A stretch of 64,000 bases of DNA from Bacillus vallismortis (GCF_040784915.1 NZ_CP160797.1:3090137-3154136); one strand, 5' to 3'; shown: positions 10,339-21,579, numbered from the stretch's first letter. Notes: generated by a model not told the origin, from the letters alone. Numbers and translations are program-made.

Positions 10339-11325
10339 TTAATGTTTCGTTTTCTTATAAATAGAGAAGTAGCTCACAAAAAATCCAACTACGGCTCCAA
10401 TAATCATTCCAAAAATGTAACCCATGATGGAATGTCCGGCTGAATATCCAAATAAACCAAAACCAAGAATACCGAAAGACATAACCAGAATTTGTACAGG
10501 ACGGTCTAATCTGTTCCAAAGGAAAAAGTGTCCGTTTCGCTCACTTGGATGCTTTTTGAAGCTTATATAGCCAATCAAGTAAAACAGAATGCTCATGGCA
10601 GCTGGAATCAATAAAATATATTTACTGTCAGACAGCCATCCATTTGCAACGTAACCAATAGGTACAAGATATGATAAATTACTTGCCAGGGAGAAATACG
10701 CCTCAGGGGAAGGGAACATTTCCCATATACTCACACCAAAAACAACTTCAAAGTTTCCAACCGGCAATGCAACAATTAAATATGGTAATGCCGCAGCAGC
10801 AAAGGCCGTTAATAACTGGGCAAAAACATTCCCCGTTAATGCCCCAGCGGCCATCAACAAACAGTAAGCCATAAAACTAATGACGATTACTCCAACACTG
10901 CCGTGCTCAAAAAAGTAGACGTGTTCAGGGTTATAGACAAGAATTAGCAGCCAAGCAAGTAAAAAGCCAAGCAATTGCGACAGCATAATCACTAAACCGC
11001 CTAACCAAAATTTCGTCTGGAAAATTTGGCTTCTGTTATATGGGAGGCTTAATATAAAATCCATCGTGTCTTTCGAACGTTCCATTCCCAAGAAGCAAAC
11101 CGCCAAAATGACACCTGGCATCCAGTTGATGTCTATCAGATTGCTTACTCTATAATTGACAATAAAATCACAATATTGCGGGTCTTGATGAGCAAGACAT
11201 CCTTGATAAGACAAATACGTATTCACAATAGAGAGCGGATTTGCCAGCACTAAAAACACAATACTTAGCAAAATCACCACTTGATTCTGTTTCCACTCTC
11301 GATAGAGGAGACCTCGGTCTACCAT
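10339..11325 (-). CDS. ytrC: ABC transporter membrane subunit YtrC
   Basis: 328 residues with roughly eight membrane segments, paralogous to YtrD immediately downstream, so the pair most simply arose by tandem duplication. It probably forms a heterodimeric channel with YtrD driven by YtrB. The start ATG 11325 follows GGAGGGAAGCGGAG and overlaps the end of ytrB by seven bases. Confidence 0.9.
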   Translation of the reverse strand: MVDRGLLYREWKQNQVVILLSIVFLVLANPLSIVNTYLSYQGCLAHQDPQYCDFIVNYRVSNLIDINWMPGVILAVCFLGMERSKDTMDFILSLPYNRSQIFQTKFWLGGLVIMLSQLLGFLLAWLLILVYNPEHVYFFEHGSVGVIVISFMAYCLLMAAGALTGNVFAQLLTAFAAAALPYLIVALPVGNFEVVFGVSIWEMFPSPEAYFSLASNLSYLVPIGYVANGWLSDSKYILLIPAAMSILFYLIGYISFKKHPSERNGHFFLWNRLDRPVQILVMSFGILGFGLFGYSAGHSIMGYIFGMIIGAVVGFFVSYFSIYKKTKH

Positions 11326-12197
11326 CTCCGCTTCCCTCCAAACTTCGCAATGAACACTTCTTCCAAGTTGACAGGAAGCTCGTTCCACACTTTTGGCTTC
11401 AGCTTTCTTAAAAAGTTCTTCTTCTCTTCGTCGCTTTTCGGAATCAGGACCGTATAGAACACGCCGGCCTGATCGAGCATCGGAATATTTTGTTCTCTGA
11501 TCTCCAAGTTGACATCTGTATCAAACGCCATTTGAATTTTGATGTATTCCTCTTTTAGCTCATCAAGATCCATCACATTCGTCAGCCTGTTATCTTCGAG
11601 AAAACCGATTCTGTTGCACATCCGCTCTATGTCCTCAAGCCGGTGGGAGGTGATCAGAATGCTCGTATCACGCTCCGCCACTTCATCGACCATCAGCTGC
11701 AGCACATCATGCCTTGTCACCGCGTCTATTCCGTCTGTCGGCTCATCAAGGAGAATCAGCGCCGGTCTCGCCGCAAACGACAGAACGAGAGACAGCTGTT
11801 TTTTCAGGCCCGTCGACAGCTCACGGTACTTTTTCGTTTCTGGAATTTCGTATCTATTCATCAACTCATTCGCGTAGGTGACGTCAAATTTCGGATAAAT
11901 TCTTCTCAGGATGTCGACAAGCTGCTTATATGTATACTTGTCGTAGAAAGGGTTTTGAACGGGCATGTAGATAATATTTTGTTTGACCTTCGGATGCTTT
12001 TTGATTTCTACGCCGTCAAACAAAATCGTCCCGCTGTCTGCGAAAATGATTTGCTGGATTAAACGGAGCATCGTCGTTTTGCCTGACCCATTGCGGCCGA
12101 GGAGCCCGAAGATTTCTCCTTTTTCAATCGTTAATGAAACATCTTTTAATACTTGATTGCCGTCAATCGTTTTTGACAGCTGCCGTAATTCAATCAT
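11319..12197 (-). CDS. ytrB: ABC transporter ATPase YtrB
   Basis: 292 residues. ABC domain with Walker A GRNGSGKTT, a signature that deviates from LSGGQ (ELSTGLKKQLS), Walker B LILLDEPTDGID and switch His in ITSHRLED. The altered signature is typical of the YhcG/YtrB subfamily that accompanies GntR-family regulators. A C-terminal extension of ~80 residues follows. It energises the YtrC/YtrD membrane pair. Overlaps ytrA by eight bases and ytrC by seven. Confidence 0.92.
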   Translation of the reverse strand: MIELRQLSKTIDGNQVLKDVSLTIEKGEIFGLLGRNGSGKTTMLRLIQQIIFADSGTILFDGVEIKKHPKVKQNIIYMPVQNPFYDKYTYKQLVDILRRIYPKFDVTYANELMNRYEIPETKKYRELSTGLKKQLSLVLSFAARPALILLDEPTDGIDAVTRHDVLQLMVDEVAERDTSILITSHRLEDIERMCNRIGFLEDNRLTNVMDLDELKEEYIKIQMAFDTDVNLEIREQNIPMLDQAGVFYTVLIPKSDEEKKNFLRKLKPKVWNELPVNLEEVFIAKFGGKRRW

Positions 12198-12582
12198 CCT
12201 CTTGCCCGCCTTTCACATCCATGCTGATTTCCTTCATCCATTTTTGCAGTTTTTCCAGCTCAACCCCTGCATAATGGGCATCGATGATGAGCTGTTTAAG
12301 TTGCTCTTTAATCATCGTCATCTTCCCTTCAACCAAAGTTGTTTTCGCTTGCTCCGAAATATAGGTCCCTCTGCCCCGCAGCGTTTCGATAATCCCTTCA
12401 CGCTCAAGCTCTTTGTACGCTTTGCTGACAGTGTTCGGATTCGCAATAATGATCGTCGCCAATTCTCTGACAGAAGGAAGCTTATCACCAGGCGTCATGA
12501 TCCCTTTTAAACAAAGCTCTTTCATTTGCTGAATGATTTGTTCGTAAATGGGTGTTGAGCTTCTTGGATCGATTTGAATCAT
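12190..12582 (-). CDS. ytrA: GntR-family repressor YtrA
   Basis: 130-residue regulator of the short YtrA subfamily of GntR proteins: N-terminal winged helix (PIYEQIIQQMKEL, LPSVRELA, NPNTVSKAYKELE, GRGTYIS) and a small helical dimerisation tail of about 60 residues with no ligand-binding enzyme-like domain. It represses its own operon through the 25-base operator at 12806-12830 and is relieved by lipid II-binding wall antibiotics. Second gene of ytrGABCDEF. Confidence 0.95.
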   Translation of the reverse strand: MIQIDPRSSTPIYEQIIQQMKELCLKGIMTPGDKLPSVRELATIIIANPNTVSKAYKELEREGIIETLRGRGTYISEQAKTTLVEGKMTMIKEQLKQLIIDAHYAGVELEKLQKWMKEISMDVKGGQEDD

Positions 12583-12615
12583 TTACTTCCCTACTTTCTA
12601 TACGATCTGAACCTT

Positions 12616-12753
12616 TTATAAATAAAACTGATCAATTATACTTTTTTGCCATTCAAAACCGATCATCACAAGAACAAGAAAAAAAGAACAAGCGATCACA
12701 GATGCCGCGATCAGCATCGGCAAGTTACGTTTGTTTCGTTTTTTATGTTTCAT
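12616..12753 (-). CDS. ytrG: Small membrane peptide YtrG, first gene of the ytr operon
   Basis: 45-codon frame starting at ATG 12753, seven bases after an excellent GAAGGAGG. The peptide has a basic N-terminus (MKHKKRNKRN), one hydrophobic helix (about residues 11-33) and a short tail ending DQFYL. Length and position fit YtrG, recognised as the first gene of the ytrGABCDEF operon. It lies between the YtrA operator and ytrA, so it is transcribed and repressed with the transporter genes. Its role is unknown; it could be a small subunit or regulator of the transporter. Confidence 0.85.
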   Translation of the reverse strand: MKHKKRNKRNLPMLIAASVIACSFFLVLVMIGFEWQKSIIDQFYL

Positions 12754-12805
12754 AACTGCCTCCTTCATTTCAATCTAAATTGACTAATCTATTTTGAGTG
12801 TCTAT

Positions 12806-12830
12806 AGTGTATTACATCAATTAGTACACT
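12806..12830 (-). promoter_or_regulatory. YtrA operator
   Basis: Inverted repeat AGTGTA-N13-TACACT, identical to the published YtrA binding consensus, 53 bases upstream of the ytrG start. It would place the whole ytrGABCDEF operon under YtrA repression. Confidence 0.88.
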
Positions 12831-12875
12831 CAATACAATAAATACTTTTACGCCTAAAGTCAATCCTTTTTTTAC

Positions 12876-12909
12876 AAAAAAACGGACCCTTAGTCAAAAG
12901 GGTCCGTTT
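12876..12909 (-). terminator. Terminator of ytzC
   Basis: Minus-strand hairpin AAACGGACCCTTTTG...AAGGGTCCGTTTTTTT just after the ytzC stop, with a seven-base T-tract. Confidence 0.9.
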
Positions 12910-12910
12910 C

Positions 12911-13183
12911 TTACACATCAAGAGGGTGATGCAGGATCATATTATTTTGCAAAGCTTGAAGCTGAAGCCTCATTCTGTACAGCTGTTCTCTCTGCTGGTC
13001 ATTTGACGACAGCCACAGCTTATTTAAAGCATTTACCGCATTTTCAAGCTGCATTTGCGCGTCACTGTATTCTTGGTCGTTATAATGCTCTTGTTTTGAA
13101 GCGAGTTTAAGCTGTTCTTCAGCATCATCATACGCCTGCATACATTGCTGGAGATGTTCATCTACTGATTGTCTTGTTGCCAC
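12911..13183 (-). CDS. ytzC: Small conserved protein YtzC
   Basis: 90 residues, mostly helical and rich in Gln, Leu and Glu, with heptad-like spacing suggesting a short helical hairpin or coiled coil. No enzymatic motif. The start is GTG 13183 (ATRQSVDEHLQ), preceded by AGGAGGGG at good spacing; the longer frame upstream reads through this ribosome site. Found in Bacillus as a conserved protein of unknown function. Monocistronic, with its own terminator. Confidence 0.85.
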   Translation of the reverse strand: MATRQSVDEHLQQCMQAYDDAEEQLKLASKQEHYNDQEYSDAQMQLENAVNALNKLWLSSNDQQREQLYRMRLQLQALQNNMILHHPLDV

Positions 13184-13344
13184 AGTAACCCCTCCTCTTG
13201 GTAATGGAAACAATCCATCACTCATATTGTAGCCCCATCTCACTTCGTTCAATAAAGTAATTTATGGTCGATATTCATTTGTTCTCTTGTGAAATGCGTG
13301 CTACAATTTTAGGATGCAATCGTACGCAAGGAGGCACATGAATT

Positions 13345-15984
<2,640 letters not shown>

Positions 15985-16007
15985 CAACACATGCACCCCC
16001 AATTCGT

Positions 16008-16787
16008 TCAAATATATTGATCAGTAAACGCTCTTGCTGCTTTAAAGACATCTTCTCTTTCGGGTTCATTAAAAATTTCATGATAAAGCCCTTCCCACTC
16101 TCTGTACGCTTTATTTCGGGAAGCAACACCTGAAAACCACTTGATCACCATCGTTTTGTCAACAAGCTTGTCGTCACCTGCCTGCATCACAAGAAGCGGC
16201 ACTCTCAAAAACGCATCTGTCGGCACCATCGCTGACTCAATTGTTTTCAATAGTTCTCTGTACCACCTGACAGATACTTTCCTGACGTATAACGAGTCGT
16301 TTTGGTCGGCCTCGATGACATCCTCATTACGCGTCGCCATATCAATTGATAAACCCGAATCAACCCTAAGCGACGGAGCGATGACATTTAGGCCTCTTGA
16401 TGCAAGATCAAGCGCTTTATTGACTTTAATTTGCAGTCCGAGACACGGTGATGATAAAATAATTCCCGTGATCCGGGGATTTCTTTGCTGTTTAAACCAT
16501 TCAATCGCGATCAGGCCGCCCATGCTGTGTCCAAGAAGAAAAACCGGCAGCTCAAAGGTTCGTGCTTTATCTATCCAAGTATCTACTTCATCAATGTATT
16601 CTTGAAATGAGCGAATATGACCTCTTGCCCTTGTCGTTGTTCCCTGACCCGGCAAGTCGCCCATGACAACGTGATAACCCGAAGATCTCCACATTTCAAT
16701 CAGCCATTTATATCGTCCGTGATATTCACTTGCTCCGTGAATCATCACAATGACTGCAACAGGTCTGTCTGCTTTCCAGGTCCACAT
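16008..16787 (-). CDS. ytpA: Lysophospholipase-like hydrolase YtpA
   Basis: 259-residue alpha/beta hydrolase of the monoacylglycerol lipase type: oxyanion region VMIHGASEYHGRY, nucleophile elbow LGHSMGG, and C-terminal Asp (MQAGDDKLVD) and His (GLYHEIF). In B. subtilis YtpA is needed to make the phospholipid antibiotic bacilysocin, probably by deacylating phosphatidylglycerol. ATG 16787 is used because GAGGTG precedes it by six bases. First gene of the ytpAB pair, divergent from ytoA. Confidence 0.92.
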   Translation of the reverse strand: MWTWKADRPVAVIVMIHGASEYHGRYKWLIEMWRSSGYHVVMGDLPGQGTTTRARGHIRSFQEYIDEVDTWIDKARTFELPVFLLGHSMGGLIAIEWFKQQRNPRITGIILSSPCLGLQIKVNKALDLASRGLNVIAPSLRVDSGLSIDMATRNEDVIEADQNDSLYVRKVSVRWYRELLKTIESAMVPTDAFLRVPLLVMQAGDDKLVDKTMVIKWFSGVASRNKAYREWEGLYHEIFNEPEREDVFKAARAFTDQYI

Positions 16788-16835
16788 GCTCTTCACCTCA
16801 TACGAAATTTAAATAGAGAAAGAAGGATGAATATT

Positions 16836-17345
16836 ATGATCTACCCTTATAAGAAACATATGCCAGATATCCACCCAACAGCCTTTGTAGCTGATAACGC
16901 AACAATTACCGGTGATGTTGTTATCGGAGAACAGTCCAGCATTTGGTTTTCTGTTGTCATAAGGGGAGATGTCGCGCCGACCAGAATCGGAAACAGAGTC
17001 AATATTCAAGATTTAAGCTGCCTCCATCAAAGCCCGAACCGGACGCTTCTCATTGAAGATGACGTCACGATAGGCCATCAGGTTACACTTCATAGCGCTG
17101 TCATCCGCAAGAATGCCTTAATCGGCATGGGCTCAATCATTTTGGACGGAGCCGAAATTGGCGAAGGCGCCTTTATTGGTGCCGGCAGTCTTGTGCCGCC
17201 GGGAAAAACCATTCCGCCTGGCCATCTCGCCTTTGGCCGTCCTGCAAAAGTCATCCGCCCTTTGACGGAAGAAGACCGGCAAGATATGCAGCGAATACGG
17301 TCGGAATATGTAGCAAAGGGCCAATACTATAAATCACTTCAATAA
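16836..17345 (+). CDS. ytoA: Gamma carbonic anhydrase-like hexapeptide protein YtoA
   Basis: 169 residues of left-handed beta-helix repeats (for example ATITGDVVIGEQSSIW, ALIGMGSIILDGAEIG) and a C-terminal helix. Metal-ligand-like histidines appear in SCLHQSP, TIGHQVTLHSA, as in gamma-class carbonic anhydrases. Activity is not demonstrated by the sequence; many of these proteins have lost it or act on other acyl groups. ATG 16836 follows AGAAGGATG. Monocistronic, with a weak downstream hairpin. Confidence 0.87.
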   Translation: MIYPYKKHMPDIHPTAFVADNATITGDVVIGEQSSIWFSVVIRGDVAPTRIGNRVNIQDLSCLHQSPNRTLLIEDDVTIGHQVTLHSAVIRKNALIGMGSIILDGAEIGEGAFIGAGSLVPPGKTIPPGHLAFGRPAKVIRPLTEEDRQDMQRIRSEYVAKGQYYKSLQ

Positions 17346-17411
17346 ACATAAGACCTGCTTCGTCTTACTTTACCATTTTTCAAATTATGTTTGAAAGCAA
17401 TAACCATCGGT

Positions 17412-17446
17412 TACCCGGGCGTAATGACCGTTCGGGTTTTGATTTT
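17412..17446 (+). terminator. Probable ytoA terminator
   Basis: ACCCGGGCG-TAATGAC-CGTTCGGGT followed by TTTGATTTTT, 70 bases after the ytoA stop; the stem contains one mismatch. Confidence 0.6.
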
Positions 17447-17577
17447 TCCATCAAACATTCACATATGGCATCAAACGTATGACTTTTATCTTATCATAAA
17501 ACATGATTCACAACTGTAGGCAGCCGCTCAAAAACACATTCCTATTCTTTCCTGTTCTTGATTTTCTATGAGCACAC

Positions 17578-17608
17578 ACAAAAAGAGCTCACTGTGAGCT
17601 CTTTTTGT
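17578..17608. terminator. Orphan bidirectional terminator, probably that of the lost ytnA
   Basis: Perfect inverted repeat ACAAAAAGAGCTCAC-T-GTGAGCTCTTTTTGT. It lies 37 bases past the stop codon of the ytnA stub on the minus strand, where the gene's terminator would be expected, although no intact gene now ends here. Confidence 0.8.
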
Positions 17609-17645
17609 CAACTGATATTTCGTTCGCTGGCAATAGACATTTTTC

Positions 17646-17799
17646 TTATGGAAACCTTTTGCATAATACAGCAAGTAAGATGAGAAACCAAACCGGTCCG
17701 ACAATCACGGATCCTCCTGTATCAGAACTGTAAGCCATAAGAATAAAGATAAATGCTAAAAATGCCAATGATATTTAAGACGCAAACAGAAAAAAACGG
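17646..17799 (-). pseudogene. ytnA: 3' remnant of an amino-acid permease gene (ytnA)
   Basis: Minus-strand codons 17774-17646 read ISLAFLAFIFILMAYSSDTG, then GSVIVGPVWFLILLAVLCKRFP and a stop. This is the last helix pair of an APC-family amino-acid permease. Just upstream, in another frame (17799-17763), PFFSVCVLNIIG continues the same family pattern, so a small frameshift separates the two pieces. There is no start codon, no ribosome site and nothing else of the ~460-residue gene. In B. subtilis 168 I recall an intact ytnA between ytoA and asnB, so a large internal deletion has removed it here. The orphan terminator at 17578-17608 is consistent with this. The identification as ytnA rests on position and family resemblance. 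Confidence 0.75.
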
Positions 17800-17839
17800 A
17801 TTGGTAATCAATAATGATGGAGAAATAAAGGTATCATAA

Positions 17840-17867
17840 CAAGGCTTTCGACGAATCGAAAGCCTTG
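17840..17867 (-). terminator. Hairpin after asnB
   Basis: CAAGGCTTTCGA-TTCG-TCGAAAGCCTTG, a 12-base perfect stem four bases after the asnB stop. The following T-tract is poor, so it may be a weak terminator or an mRNA-protecting hairpin. Confidence 0.7.
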
Positions 17868-17871
17868 TCTG

Positions 17872-19770
17872 TTACACAAAGATGACTTCTTTAGGCTGAT
17901 GGTTCAGCTCTTCAGGCATATAGCGTTTTTCGATATTGATGCTATGCCAGATCATAAAGATCAGTACAGTCCAGATTTTACGGCTGTTATCTGCCTTGTC
18001 CGCACAATGGTCTTCAAGAAGCTGCAGGACATACTCCTTGTGGATATAAGCATCCGTTTGGCTTTCCTGAATAATATTCCGCACCCATTCGTTCATTTCG
18101 TTTTTCAGCCAATGACGGATCGGTACAGGGAAACCGAGCTTTTTGCGGTTTAATACGTGTTCAGGCACAATTCCTTCAGCGGCTTTGCGAAGAAGATACT
18201 TCGTCGTGCCGTTCTTCGTTTTCAGCTCATCAGGAATTTTCGAAGCAACATCAAATACAACTTTATCCAAGAATGGCACACGGAGTTCTAAAGAATTCGC
18301 CATCGTCATTTTATCCGCTTTTAACAAAATGTCCCCGCGCATCCAAGTGTGGATATCGACATACTGCATTTTATTAATATCGCTGTATGAGTTGCTCTCT
18401 GTAAAGTAAGTCTTCGTCACATCGCGATATGAAAGGTTCGGATTATAATGCTTCAGCAGCTGTTTTTTGACAGACTCTTCGAAGATCTTCGCGTTACCGA
18501 TGTAACGATCTTGAAGCGGTGTGCAGCCGCGTTCAAGCAGGCTCTTTCCTCTCATGCCCTCAGGCATGACAGCCGCAACGTGCAGAAGCATCTTTTTCAG
18601 GCCGGACGGAATGCGTTCAAACGGTTTAAGGGATAGCGGCTCACGGTAAATGTTATATCCGCCGAAGAGCTCGTCCGCACCTTCACCTGATAAAGCAACC
18701 GTTACATGTTTTTTCGCTTCTTTTGCAACAAAGTACAATGGAATCGCTGCCGGATCAGCAAGCGGATCATCAAAATGCCATACGATCTTTGGAAGCTCGT
18801 TCATGTATTCCTCAGGCGAAATGACTTTGCTGATATTCTCAATGCCTAACGCCGCGGCGGTTTCTTTCGCTACATCAACTTCACTGAAGCCCTGCTGCTC
18901 AAATCCGACAGAGAATGTTTTTAAGCTCGGATGCAATTCCTTCGCTACAGATACAATAAAGGAAGAATCAATTCCGCCAGACAGGAATGAACCGACAGGA
19001 ACGTCACTTCTCATATGAACATTTACAGAGTCATAGATCGCGTCTCTAACTTCTTTCACAAGCTTATCTTCTTCAGTCTGAACTGGTTTGAAGTTCGCTT
19101 TGAAATACGTTTTGAATGTGATATCGCCATCTGGGCGGATTGTAAACTGTGAACCCGGCTCTATTTTTTTCACATTGGCATCAAGCGTGTTTGGTTCAGG
19201 AACGAATTGGAATGACATGTACTGCTGCAATGCCTCTTTATCTATTTCAATATCATTTTGAGCAACCATTAAACTTTTTCTCTCTGAGGCAAAATAAACC
19301 TGATCATTGATCGTTGTGTAATACAATGGTTTAATGCCGAACGGATCTCTTGCTCCATACAGCACATGATCGTTTTTATTCCAAATCAGAAAGGCAAACA
19401 TACCGCGCAGTTTGGACGCGGCTTCTTCTTTGTAGTGACGATAAGTCGCAAGAAGAACCTCTGTGTCCGAATCCGTGTTGAATGTATACCCCTTTGCTTC
19501 AAGTTCTTCTCTCAGTTCAATATAGTTATAGATTTCTCCGTTAAAGATAATCCAATAGGTTTCATCTTCATATGATAAAGGCTGTCCGCCATTTTCTACA
19601 TCAATAATGCTGAGCCGTCTGAATCCGAATCCAACGTGCTCATCATGGAAATATCCATCACTGTCAGGACCGCGGTGAACGATCATTTGGTTCATTTGTT
19701 TGATTAGTTCTTCTTGATCAGCGGTTTGAGCTAACGGATGCTTGTTAAAAACCCCGACAAATCCACACAT
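17872..19770 (-). CDS. asnB: Asparagine synthetase (glutamine-hydrolysing) AsnB
   Basis: 632 residues. Cys2 (MCGFVGVF) is the nucleophile of the N-terminal class II glutaminase domain, with HRGPDS, FNGEIYNY and SDTEVL. The synthetase half carries the pyrophosphate loop FLSGGIDSS and GEGADELFGGY. It makes asparagine from aspartate, ATP and glutamine. In B. subtilis this is one of three asparagine synthetases and the main one in growing cells; a role in amidating peptidoglycan diaminopimelate has also been proposed. It lies downstream of metK, separated from it by a terminator, so it has its own promoter. Confidence 0.95.
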   Translation of the reverse strand: MCGFVGVFNKHPLAQTADQEELIKQMNQMIVHRGPDSDGYFHDEHVGFGFRRLSIIDVENGGQPLSYEDETYWIIFNGEIYNYIELREELEAKGYTFNTDSDTEVLLATYRHYKEEAASKLRGMFAFLIWNKNDHVLYGARDPFGIKPLYYTTINDQVYFASERKSLMVAQNDIEIDKEALQQYMSFQFVPEPNTLDANVKKIEPGSQFTIRPDGDITFKTYFKANFKPVQTEEDKLVKEVRDAIYDSVNVHMRSDVPVGSFLSGGIDSSFIVSVAKELHPSLKTFSVGFEQQGFSEVDVAKETAAALGIENISKVISPEEYMNELPKIVWHFDDPLADPAAIPLYFVAKEAKKHVTVALSGEGADELFGGYNIYREPLSLKPFERIPSGLKKMLLHVAAVMPEGMRGKSLLERGCTPLQDRYIGNAKIFEESVKKQLLKHYNPNLSYRDVTKTYFTESNSYSDINKMQYVDIHTWMRGDILLKADKMTMANSLELRVPFLDKVVFDVASKIPDELKTKNGTTKYLLRKAAEGIVPEHVLNRKKLGFPVPIRHWLKNEMNEWVRNIIQESQTDAYIHKEYVLQLLEDHCADKADNSRKIWTVLIFMIWHSINIEKRYMPEELNHQPKEVIFV

Positions 19771-19878
19771 AGTATTGCCTCCATAATTAAAATTGTCATC
19801 ATTGAACCCCTATTTATAGACGCTGTGAATAGTATTTGGTTTCACAGTTATGTAAAAATATAAACATGAATACAACGA

Positions 19879-19914
19879 TAAAAAAAGGAAAGCCGCTTAA
19901 CCAGTAAGCGGCTA
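19879..19914 (-). terminator. Terminator of metK
   Basis: Minus strand AGCCGCTTA-CTGG-TTAAGCGGCT followed by TTCCTTTTTTT, five bases after the metK stop. Confidence 0.9.
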
Positions 19915-19919
19915 TAAAA

Positions 19920-21122
19920 TTATTCTCCTAACGCTTCTTTGCGCAGCTGCTCCGCTTTGTCTGTACGCTCCCACGGAAGATCAACATCGTGACGTCCGAA
20001 GTGGCCGTACGCAGCAGTTTGTTTGTAGATCGGACGGCGTAAATCAAGCATTTTGATAATGCCGGCAGGTCGTAAATCAAAGTTATTGCGAACAACTTCA
20101 ATCAGTTTTTCCTCAGAAGCTTTTCCGGAACCGAATGTGTTGATTGAGATTGACACAGGCTGTGCAACACCGATCGCGTAAGCAAGCTGCACTTCGCAAG
20201 AATCAGCAAGCTCAGCCGCAACGATGTTTTTCGCAACGTATCTCGCTGCATAAGCAGCAGAACGGTCTACCTTCGTCGCATCCTTGCCTGAGAACGCGCC
20301 TCCGCCGTGGCGTGCATAGCCGCCATACGTATCAACGATGATTTTGCGTCCTGTAAGTCCCGCATCCCCTTGAGGGCCTCCGATAACGAAACGTCCTGTA
20401 GGGTTGATGAAATATTTTGTTTCTTCATCAATCAGCTCTTCAGGAACAACCGGATTGATAACATGTTCTTTAATGTTGCGCTGGATTTGCTCAAGCGTAA
20501 TTTCAGGGTGGTGCTGAGTTGAAATAACAATCGCGTCAATACGGACAGGTTTGTTATTTTCATCGTATTCAACGGTTACTTGTGTTTTGCCGTCAGGGCG
20601 AAGGTACGGAAGAATATCTTCTTTACGGACTTCACTCAGGCGGCGGGCCAATTTATGAGCAAGTGAAATCGGAAGAGGCATAAGCTCTTTCGTTTCGTTG
20701 CACGCATAACCGAACATTAAACCTTGGTCACCCGCACCGATCGCTTCAATTTCTTCATCGCTCATTGTGCCTTCACGGGCTTCAAGCGCTTGGTCTACAC
20801 CCATCGCGATATCAGCAGACTGCTCGTCAATTGATGTTAAAACCGCACAAGTTTCCGCATCAAATCCGTATTTCGCACGTGTGTATCCGATTTCTTTAAT
20901 GGTTTGACGAACCGTCTTCGGAATGTCAACATACGTAGATGTTGTGATCTCTCCGCTGACAAGAACCAAACCGGTTGTCACTGACGTTTCACAAGCCACA
21001 CGCGCGTTAGGGTCTTTCTTTAAAATTTCATCTAAAATGCTGTCAGAAATCTGGTCGCAGATTTTATCCGGATGTCCCTCCGTAACAGATTCTGATGTAA
21101 ATAAACGACGATTTTTACTCAT
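19920..21122 (-). CDS. metK: S-adenosylmethionine synthetase MetK
   Basis: 400 residues. Signature stretches of the family are present: [13 protein letters not shown] near the N-terminus, [12 protein letters not shown] in the middle, and GGGAFSGKD for phosphate binding. It makes S-adenosylmethionine from methionine and ATP. The start is ATG 21122 ([12 protein letters not shown]), six bases after AGGAGG; the open frame upstream is leader sequence. Expression is controlled by the SAM-I riboswitch in the leader, so the gene is shut off by its own product. Confidence 0.97.
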   Translation of the reverse strand: MSKNRRLFTSESVTEGHPDKICDQISDSILDEILKKDPNARVACETSVTTGLVLVSGEITTSTYVDIPKTVRQTIKEIGYTRAKYGFDAETCAVLTSIDEQSADIAMGVDQALEAREGTMSDEEIEAIGAGDQGLMFGYACNETKELMPLPISLAHKLARRLSEVRKEDILPYLRPDGKTQVTVEYDENNKPVRIDAIVISTQHHPEITLEQIQRNIKEHVINPVVPEELIDEETKYFINPTGRFVIGGPQGDAGLTGRKIIVDTYGGYARHGGGAFSGKDATKVDRSAAYAARYVAKNIVAAELADSCEVQLAYAIGVAQPVSISINTFGSGKASEEKLIEVVRNNFDLRPAGIIKMLDLRRPIYKQTAAYGHFGRHDVDLPWERTDKAEQLRKEALGE

Positions 21123-21241
21123 GATTTGCTTCCTCCTGCACAAGGCCTCCCGATAGACCTTGTATATATGATACGGAACTCGCTCCCTCTTATACAATGT
21201 AACGTTATATTAGAGAATGTTAATTGGCATATTTTATGAAA

Positions 21242-21433
21242 TAAAAAAACCTTTTCCATCGAGGAAAGGGTTTGGTCTTTGTGCCTTTCACTCTTATCGC
21301 TCAAGGAATCATACAACCTTGCAACAGGTTAGCACCTTGGTTGTCTCACACAGCTGAACCTAATAAATAACAGAGAAACCGGTTGCTGGGCTTCATAGGG
21401 CCTGTCCCTCCGCCAGCTCGGGATAAGAGTATC
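21242..21433 (-). promoter_or_regulatory. SAM-I riboswitch (S box) of metK with terminator
   Basis: On the minus strand the leader contains the S-box core in order: CTCTTATCC and GAGCTGGCGGAGGGA, then CAGCAACCGG, AAGGTGCTAACC, and the closing GAGCGATAAGAG that pairs with the first element to form P1. This is followed by the terminator stem AACCCTTTCC / GGAAAAGGTT and TTTTTT (21242-21275). SAM binding stabilises P1 and leaves the terminator free to form. The aptamer spans about 21286-21433. Confidence 0.95.
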
Positions 21434-21446
21434 CGCTCAATGAAAT

Positions 21447-21476
21447 ATCTTATCGTAAAAGGGTTTGCAATGTCAA
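21447..21476 (-). promoter_or_regulatory. metK promoter (sigma A type)
   Basis: TTGACA (21471-21476) and TAAGAT (21447-21452) spaced by 18 bases on the minus strand, directly upstream of the S-box leader. Confidence 0.8.
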
Positions 21477-21551
21477 TATGATTCAGAAGAAATAGGCACC
21501 TATATCAAGGGAAAACAATGGAAACGCACACACAAAAAACGATAAATAGTA

Positions 21552-21579
21552 TAGACTATTTGAAAATATATGTTATACT
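21552..21579 (+). promoter_or_regulatory. pckA promoter
   Basis: TAGACT-N16-TATACT about 47 bases before the pckA start. In B. subtilis this promoter is repressed by CcpN during growth on glycolytic carbon sources; the operator itself I did not resolve base by base. Confidence 0.6.

Noticed and set aside
12157..12510. 117-codon open frame on the plus strand
   Set aside because: Antisense to ytrA and the end of ytrB; its peptide has no family pattern.
17346..17645. Possible small RNA or gene in the ytoA-asnB gap
   Set aside because: Only two hairpins (ytoA and old ytnA terminators) are visible, with no promoter-like pair I could trust and no coding frame with a ribosome site.
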